A stretch of 64,000 nt of DNA from Hyphomicrobiales bacterium (GTDB lineage: Bacteria; Pseudomonadota; Alphaproteobacteria; Rhizobiales; Beijerinckiaceae): NCBI GenBank assembly GCA_027489955.1, contig JAIXYZ010000011.1:310001-374000 (forward strand), written 5' to 3'. The notes beneath the pieces were generated by a model. It saw nothing but the letters and a program-made list of their open reading frames with translations, had not been told where the DNA came from and searched no databases. Below are positions 60,158-64,000 of this stretch, piece after piece; positions within the stretch are counted from its first letter, which is position 1; each line of letters begins with the position of its first letter. Position numbers and translations under genes: made by a program.

Positions 60158-60223
60158 CGGTCCGCGGTCGACTGGAAGGGACGCTGACGGCGGCAACCCG
60201 GGCGGGAGCCGCCGCGCCGGGCC

Positions 60224-60245
60224 ATTAAGACATCATAAAGGTTAA
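60224..60245. promoter_or_regulatory. Second TTAA / TTAAC pair before fliM
   Basis: TTAA at about 60224-60227 and TTAAC at 60241-60245 lie upstream of fliM with 13 bases between. The first and last TTAA half-sites of the flbT group (41936 and 41953) are also 13 bases apart. A CtrA role is possible but the spacing is not the standard seven; I treat it as weak. Confidence 0.22.
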
Positions 60246-60288
60246 CGATATCTTGCTCGGGCCGGCGCCGGGCGGCGCTGCGGCAGGC

Positions 60289-60678
60289 TCAGAACAGGTC
60301 GCAATCGCCGGAGGAGACGTCCGGCCCCGGATTGCGCTCGCGGCCGCCTAGGCGGTGGGCGAGATCGGCGAGCAGCAGGCCGTCGGCCGCGGTGTGCGCG
60401 TCCAGCTTCCAGCCCATGGGCACGTCCGAGGACAGGGTCTGGAGGAACTGGCTCAGGCCCTGCAGCCGCTGGACGATGATGTCGATGCTCTGGGCCTGGC
60501 GGATCACGTCGTGGTCCAGCTGGTCGCCTTCCGGCATGAGCCGGCCAATGACCTCCTGGAGCCGGTCGGCATCCCCTGCCAGCGCCGAGATTTCCGCCAT
60601 GACCGAGGATAGGATCTCGGCCACGGGCTTGCTCGGGACCGGTTCCTCGACTGACTGCACGCTCAAGACCGCCCCCAT
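60289..60678 (-). CDS. CheT-like small chemotaxis protein (candidate CheY-P phosphatase)
   Basis: The 129-residue protein has no domain I can name with certainty, but its position (directly after cheD, before fliM) is that of CheT (orf10) in Sinorhizobium. Helical heptads run from about 15 to 85. It has the CheZ/CheT-style DxxxQ pattern twice: D57-x3-Q61 and D66-x3-Q70, the second within QSIDIIVQRLQGL. CheT is known to speed up dephosphorylation of CheY. The start shares one base with the cheD stop (TGATG). A structural role is the alternative. Confidence 0.75.
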   Translation of the reverse strand: MGAVLSVQSVEEPVPSKPVAEILSSVMAEISALAGDADRLQEVIGRLMPEGDQLDHDVIRQAQSIDIIVQRLQGLSQFLQTLSSDVPMGWKLDAHTAADGLLLADLAHRLGGRERNPGPDVSSGDCDLF

Positions 60679-61253
60679 CAGAACAATTCCACGGCGCCGA
60701 CATCGGCCGGCGGCGCGACGACCGGCGCGCGCCGCTCCTCGGCGAAGACCTTGCTGTCGTTGTTGGCGAGCGCCATCTGCCGCACGCGGCCCGCGACCGG
60801 CCAGAACTGGACCCGGCGGCCGTGATCGCCGCGCAGGCTGCCGCCGCGATAGGCGATGCCTTCCTTGGCCAGGAAATCCTCGGCGAAGGCGGCGTTCTGC
60901 CGGCCGACATCGGTCAGCCCGCTGATCATCCTGCCGCCGCCGAACAGGTGCGCCTCCAGCCGGTCGCGCCGCGCGCCCAGCTGCAGAAGGCCGTTCACCA
61001 GAAGCTCCATCGAATGGACGCCGTACTGCATCGCCTTGGCGCCGGACGTGGCGTCGCCGGAGGGAAGCAGGAAGTGGTTCATGCCGCCGACGCCGGCGAC
61101 GGGATCGCGCATGCAGGCAGCGACGCAGGATCCGAGGATCGTGCTGAGCACGGTATTGGGATCGCGGGTGACGTGGAACTCGCCCTGCACCACATGGATG
61201 CGGCGTTCCGGTCCCGACGCTGCCTCGTTAGTCCTTGCCGCGCTCACATTCAT
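60678..61253 (-). CDS. cheD: Chemoreceptor glutamine deamidase CheD
   Basis: CheD deamidates glutamines on chemoreceptors and in some bacteria helps a CheC phosphatase. The 191-residue protein has Cys43 in [11 protein letters not shown] and His60 in GGMNHFLLP, spaced by 17 residues as in the known CheD. It lacks the deviations seen in inactive copies. The ATG at 61253 overlaps the cheY stop by four bases. No cheC is in the window. Confidence 0.92.
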   Translation of the reverse strand: MNVSAARTNEAASGPERRIHVVQGEFHVTRDPNTVLSTILGSCVAACMRDPVAGVGGMNHFLLPSGDATSGAKAMQYGVHSMELLVNGLLQLGARRDRLEAHLFGGGRMISGLTDVGRQNAAFAEDFLAKEGIAYRGGSLRGDHGRRVQFWPVAGRVRQMALANNDSKVFAEERRAPVVAPPADVGAVELF

Positions 61254-61639
61254 GAAAGGCGCCCGAAAACAGCTTCGATACGGTCCTTGAGAGTCGCGAC
61301 CGTAAAGGGTTTTACGACGTAATTGTTAACGCCGAACTGCACCGCTTTCTGAACCAGCTCGCGATCCGCGCGGCCAGTCAGCATGATGAAGGCGGTCTTG
61401 GCGAGCGGCGGATGCGAGCGGATGGCCCGCAGCAGGCCCAGGCCGTCGAGCTTGGGCATGTTGTAGTCGGACACGACCAGCTGCACGGGGCGGGCGATGA
61501 GGGCGCGCAACGCGTCCTCGCCGTCGCCGGCCTCGCGGATGTCAACGAAGCCGACCTGCTGGAGGCCGTTTCGCACCAGCGAGCGCATCGAAAACTGATC
61601 GTCGACGATCAGAACGCTGATTGAGCGGGCATCGGCCAT
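61250..61639 (-). CDS. cheY: Chemotaxis response regulator CheY
   Basis: CheY-P binds FliM and changes rotation. The 129-residue single receiver has [16 protein letters not shown], the phosphoacceptor Asp58 ([12 protein letters not shown]), Thr88-type IMLTGRAD, and Lys110-type [10 protein letters not shown] at 61639 shares one base with the cheB stop (TGATG). Rhizobia have two CheY types, one a phosphate sink; I cannot tell which this is. Confidence 0.93.
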   Translation of the reverse strand: MADARSISVLIVDDQFSMRSLVRNGLQQVGFVDIREAGDGEDALRALIARPVQLVVSDYNMPKLDGLGLLRAIRSHPPLAKTAFIMLTGRADRELVQKAVQFGVNNYVVKPFTVATLKDRIEAVFGRLS

Positions 61640-62691
61640 CAATGCACCCTTCGCTTTTCGGAGTTGCACAATGCGATCGCCTCGCGGCCGATCGCGTCGA
61701 GCGGCAATTGCACGCCGACCGCGCCGAGCTCGTGCGCCGCGCGGGGCATCCCGTAGACGACGCAACTCGCCTCGTCCTGCCCGATCGTGGAGGCGCCGGC
61801 CTTGCGCATCGCCAGGAGACCCTTGGCGCCGTCCCGGCCCATGCCGGTGAGGATCACGCCGATCGCATCCGCGCCGACCGTGCGCGCCACGGAGGCGAAG
61901 AGCACGTCGACCGAGGGGCGATGGCCGTTGACCGGCTCGCCGTCCGACAGGCGGCAGCGGAACGACCCCGGCTGGCCGGTGATCTGGAGATGCGTCGCCG
62001 ATCCCGGCGCGAGATAGATGCGGCCCACCTGGAGCGGCGCGCCGTCGCGGGCTTCCGTCACCTGCGCGGCGGAGGCGCGGTTCAGGCGCTCGGCGAAGCT
62101 GCGGGTGAAGTTGCCCGGCATGTGCTGGGTGATCACCGTCGGCGGGCAATTGGCCGGGAAATGCGAGATGACGTTCAGCAGCGCCTCGACGCCTCCGGTG
62201 GAGGAGCCGATGGCGACGACCTTGCCGTCGGGCCGGTAGGACGCGGCGGGCGCGCTCTGCGCCGGCTTGCTCTGCTGGAGCTGGCCGTAGCGGACGCGGG
62301 CGGAGCGGGCCGCCTTCACCTTCTCCGGCAGGCTCGCGAAGTCCTCGCCGGAGGAGATGCCGCCGACCGGCTTGCCGACGCAGTCGAATGCGCCCAGTTC
62401 CAGCGCCTGGATAGTGGCTTCGGCGCCGCGCTGGGTCAGCGTGGAGACCATGATGACCGGCATCGGCCGCAGCCGCATGATCTTCTCGAGGAATTCGAGG
62501 CCGTTCATGTTCGGCATCTCGATGTCGAGGGTGATCACGTCCGGGTTGAGCGCCTTGATGGCCTCGCGCGCCTGGAGCGGATCGGACGCCTCGCCGATGA
62601 CCTCGATGTCCGGATCGCGGCTCAGCACCGCGCCGACGAGGCCGCGCATCGTGGGGCTGTCGTCGACGACGAGGACCCTGACCTTGGCCAT
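61639..62691 (-). CDS. cheB: Chemoreceptor methylesterase CheB
   Basis: CheB removes methyl groups from receptors (and deamidates glutamines) when phosphorylated. The 350-residue protein has an N-terminal receiver with Asp56 ([12 protein letters not shown]) and a C-terminal esterase with the triad Ser ([13 protein letters not shown]), His ([10 protein letters not shown]) and Asp ([11 protein letters not shown]). ATG at 62691 shares one base with the cheR stop (TGATG). Confidence 0.96.
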   Translation of the reverse strand: MAKVRVLVVDDSPTMRGLVGAVLSRDPDIEVIGEASDPLQAREAIKALNPDVITLDIEMPNMNGLEFLEKIMRLRPMPVIMVSTLTQRGAEATIQALELGAFDCVGKPVGGISSGEDFASLPEKVKAARSARVRYGQLQQSKPAQSAPAASYRPDGKVVAIGSSTGGVEALLNVISHFPANCPPTVITQHMPGNFTRSFAERLNRASAAQVTEARDGAPLQVGRIYLAPGSATHLQITGQPGSFRCRLSDGEPVNGHRPSVDVLFASVARTVGADAIGVILTGMGRDGAKGLLAMRKAGASTIGQDEASCVVYGMPRAAHELGAVGVQLPLDAIGREAIALCNSEKRRVH

Positions 62692-63569
62692 CAGCGCGCT
62701 CCCGTCAGGCGGTACGTGGTGAGGGCTTCGGTGCGGAAGGCCTCGCCCGTTCCCGTCAGCCGCTCGGAATGGCCGATATAGAGGCACCCGTTCGGAGCCA
62801 GGAAATTGCGGAACCGGTTCCAGATCATCGTCTGCGTGTCTTCCTGGAAATAGATCACCACGTTGCGGCAGAAGATGACCTGGAACTTGCCCTTCATCGG
62901 CCAGTCGCCGATCAGGTTCAGCTCCCGGAAGGCGACGAGCTCGCGCATCTCGTCCGCAACGCGCACGTTGCGGCCGCCGACATTGTGGAACCACTTGTTG
63001 CGCAGTTCCGCCGGCACCGGCGAGACGGCCTCGGTCGTGTAGATTCCGCGGCGGCCCACCTCCACGACGTCGGGGTCGATGTCGGAGGCCAGGATCCGCA
63101 CGTCGTATTCGGCGGCGTCCGGCATCAGGCCCAGGATCGTGAGCGCGATCGAGTACGGCTCGGGGCCGGTCGAGCAGCCGGCCGACCAGATGCGCACCCG
63201 CTGGCCCCGCTTGGCGGCATCCAGCAGCGGCGGCAGGACATGCGCCTTCAGGTGGTCGAAATGGTGCGGCTCGCGGAAGAAGCGCGTCACGTTGGTCGTG
63301 AGCGAGGCCAGCATCCGCTTGCGCTCGTCGATGCCCTCCGCGCCCGCGACCATGGCGCAATAGTCGCGGAAGCTTTCCAGGCCGAGGGCGCGCAGGCGCT
63401 TGGCAAGCCGCGAATAGACGAGCGTCGCCTTGCTGTCGGGCAGCGCGATGCCGGAATCGGCATGCAGCATCTGCGCGATCTTGCGGAAGTCCTCATGCGT
63501 GAAGAGGAACTCGCCCTCCACGATGCTGGAGGCGCCCGGACGGCCGGATCTGGTGGGAGCGGAATTCAT
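62691..63569 (-). CDS. cheR: Chemoreceptor methyltransferase CheR
   Basis: CheR methylates receptor glutamates with S-adenosylmethionine. The 292-residue protein has an N-terminal helical domain ([20 protein letters not shown]) and a SAM-binding domain with [18 protein letters not shown] and [19 protein letters not shown] at 63569 overlaps the cheW stop by four bases. No tetratricopeptide extension is present, so it belongs to the standard type. Confidence 0.96.
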   Translation of the reverse strand: MNSAPTRSGRPGASSIVEGEFLFTHEDFRKIAQMLHADSGIALPDSKATLVYSRLAKRLRALGLESFRDYCAMVAGAEGIDERKRMLASLTTNVTRFFREPHHFDHLKAHVLPPLLDAAKRGQRVRIWSAGCSTGPEPYSIALTILGLMPDAAEYDVRILASDIDPDVVEVGRRGIYTTEAVSPVPAELRNKWFHNVGGRNVRVADEMRELVAFRELNLIGDWPMKGKFQVIFCRNVVIYFQEDTQTMIWNRFRNFLAPNGCLYIGHSERLTGTGEAFRTEALTTYRLTGAR

Positions 63570-64000
63570 GCGGCCTCGAGCTCGGCGTCCGGCAGCACGT
63601 CGTTGAGGGAGATCAGGCTGATCATGCGGCCATCGATGGCCAGCAGTCCCTTAACGAAGGCCTTCGTCATGTCGCAGGCGACGTCGGGCGTCGGCTGCAG
63701 CGTATCCTTCGTCACCGTGAGGATGTCGCAGACGGCATCGACGAGGAGGCCGACGACCTGCGTCCCGATCCGCGCGACGATGATGACATGGCGCGCGGTC
63801 GGCTCGGTCACCGGCAGGCCCAGCCGGGCCGCCAGGTCGACGATGGGCAGCACCGCGCCGCGCAGGTTGATGACGCCGCGGATGAAACCGGGCGATTGCG
63901 GCAGCGGCGTCGCCGGCGCCCAGCCTCGGATTTCGCGCACGGACATGATGTCCACGCAGAATTCCTGCGCGCCGATGCGGAAGGAGATCAGCTCGCTGCG
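63566..64000 (-). CDS. cheW: Chemotaxis coupling protein CheW (cut by window edge)
   Basis: This is the C-terminal 144 residues of CheW, the adaptor between receptors and CheA. My reverse-strand translation reads into the window edge without a start codon; the first visible residues are [20 protein letters not shown]. Landmarks are [42 protein letters not shown] and [15 protein letters not shown]. It is the first che gene visible and its stop overlaps cheR. cheA and receptors are likely beyond base 64000. Confidence 0.95.
   Translation of the reverse strand, partial: RSELISFRIGAQEFCVDIMSVREIRGWAPATPLPQSPGFIRGVINLRGAVLPIVDLAARLGLPVTEPTARHVIIVARIGTQVVGLLVDAVCDILTVTKDTLQPTPDVACDMTKAFVKGLLAIDGRMISLISLNDVLPDAELEAA

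Overview
The window is 64 kb of GC-rich, gene-dense chromosome that reads as an alphaproteobacterium, most likely Hyphomicrobiales-like (Rhizobiales). The reasons are the order of the dcw cluster, the lpxC-bamD-recN-ligA tail behind ftsZ, the flagellar regulators FlbT and FlaF, an HWE-type sensor kinase, and a cheW-R-B-Y-D-orf-fliM order that matches the rhizobial chemotaxis operon. I see no rRNA, tRNA, insertion sequence, prophage or CRISPR array. The order-level assignment is inference.

Region by region. 1-2.3 kb: a cut-off ABC exporter, then trmL and hemF. 2.3-27.6 kb: one long minus-strand block for envelope growth and division, read in the order rsmH, ftsL, ftsI, murE, murF, mraY, murD, ftsW, murG, murC, murB, ddl, ftsQ, ftsA, ftsZ, then lpxC, bamD, recN, ligA. 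It supplies the UDP-MurNAc-pentapeptide pathway, lipid II, the divisome, lipid A synthesis and outer-membrane assembly. Most junctions are tight or overlapping, but four are opened by dispersed palindromic repeats. 28-33.4 kb: a periplasmic PpiC foldase, then a minus-strand string of an Fe-dependent alcohol dehydrogenase, a thioesterase, argJ, a SIMPL-domain protein and mutT. 33.5-41.9 kb: a PAS-HWE kinase with a facing single-domain receiver, an MscS channel, two unidentified cysteine-rich secreted proteins, ettA, a five-unit tandem palindrome array, and an overlapping GIY-YIG / DUF6498 / methyltransferase trio.

42-48 kb: flagellar genes. An unidentified small protein, flbT and flaF run on the plus strand. 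The hook operon flgE-flgK-flgL runs on the minus strand behind a strong sigma-54 promoter match and an enhancer-like palindrome. 48-51 kb: a YcjF/YcjX pair and arfB. 51-57.6 kb: a sulfur block made of metZ, a sulfurtransferase, an OsmC protein and a sulfate ABC transporter whose ATPase gene comes first. 57.7-64 kb: an esterase-like lipoprotein, then fliM and the chemotaxis operon cheW-cheR-cheB-cheY-cheD-(cheT-like), joined by 1-4 base overlaps.

I found no clearly new multi-gene system. The observations most worth following are the CheT-like phosphatase candidate, the hook-operon control region, the tandem palindrome array, the secreted cysteine-rich pair, and the unidentified ORF in front of flbT.
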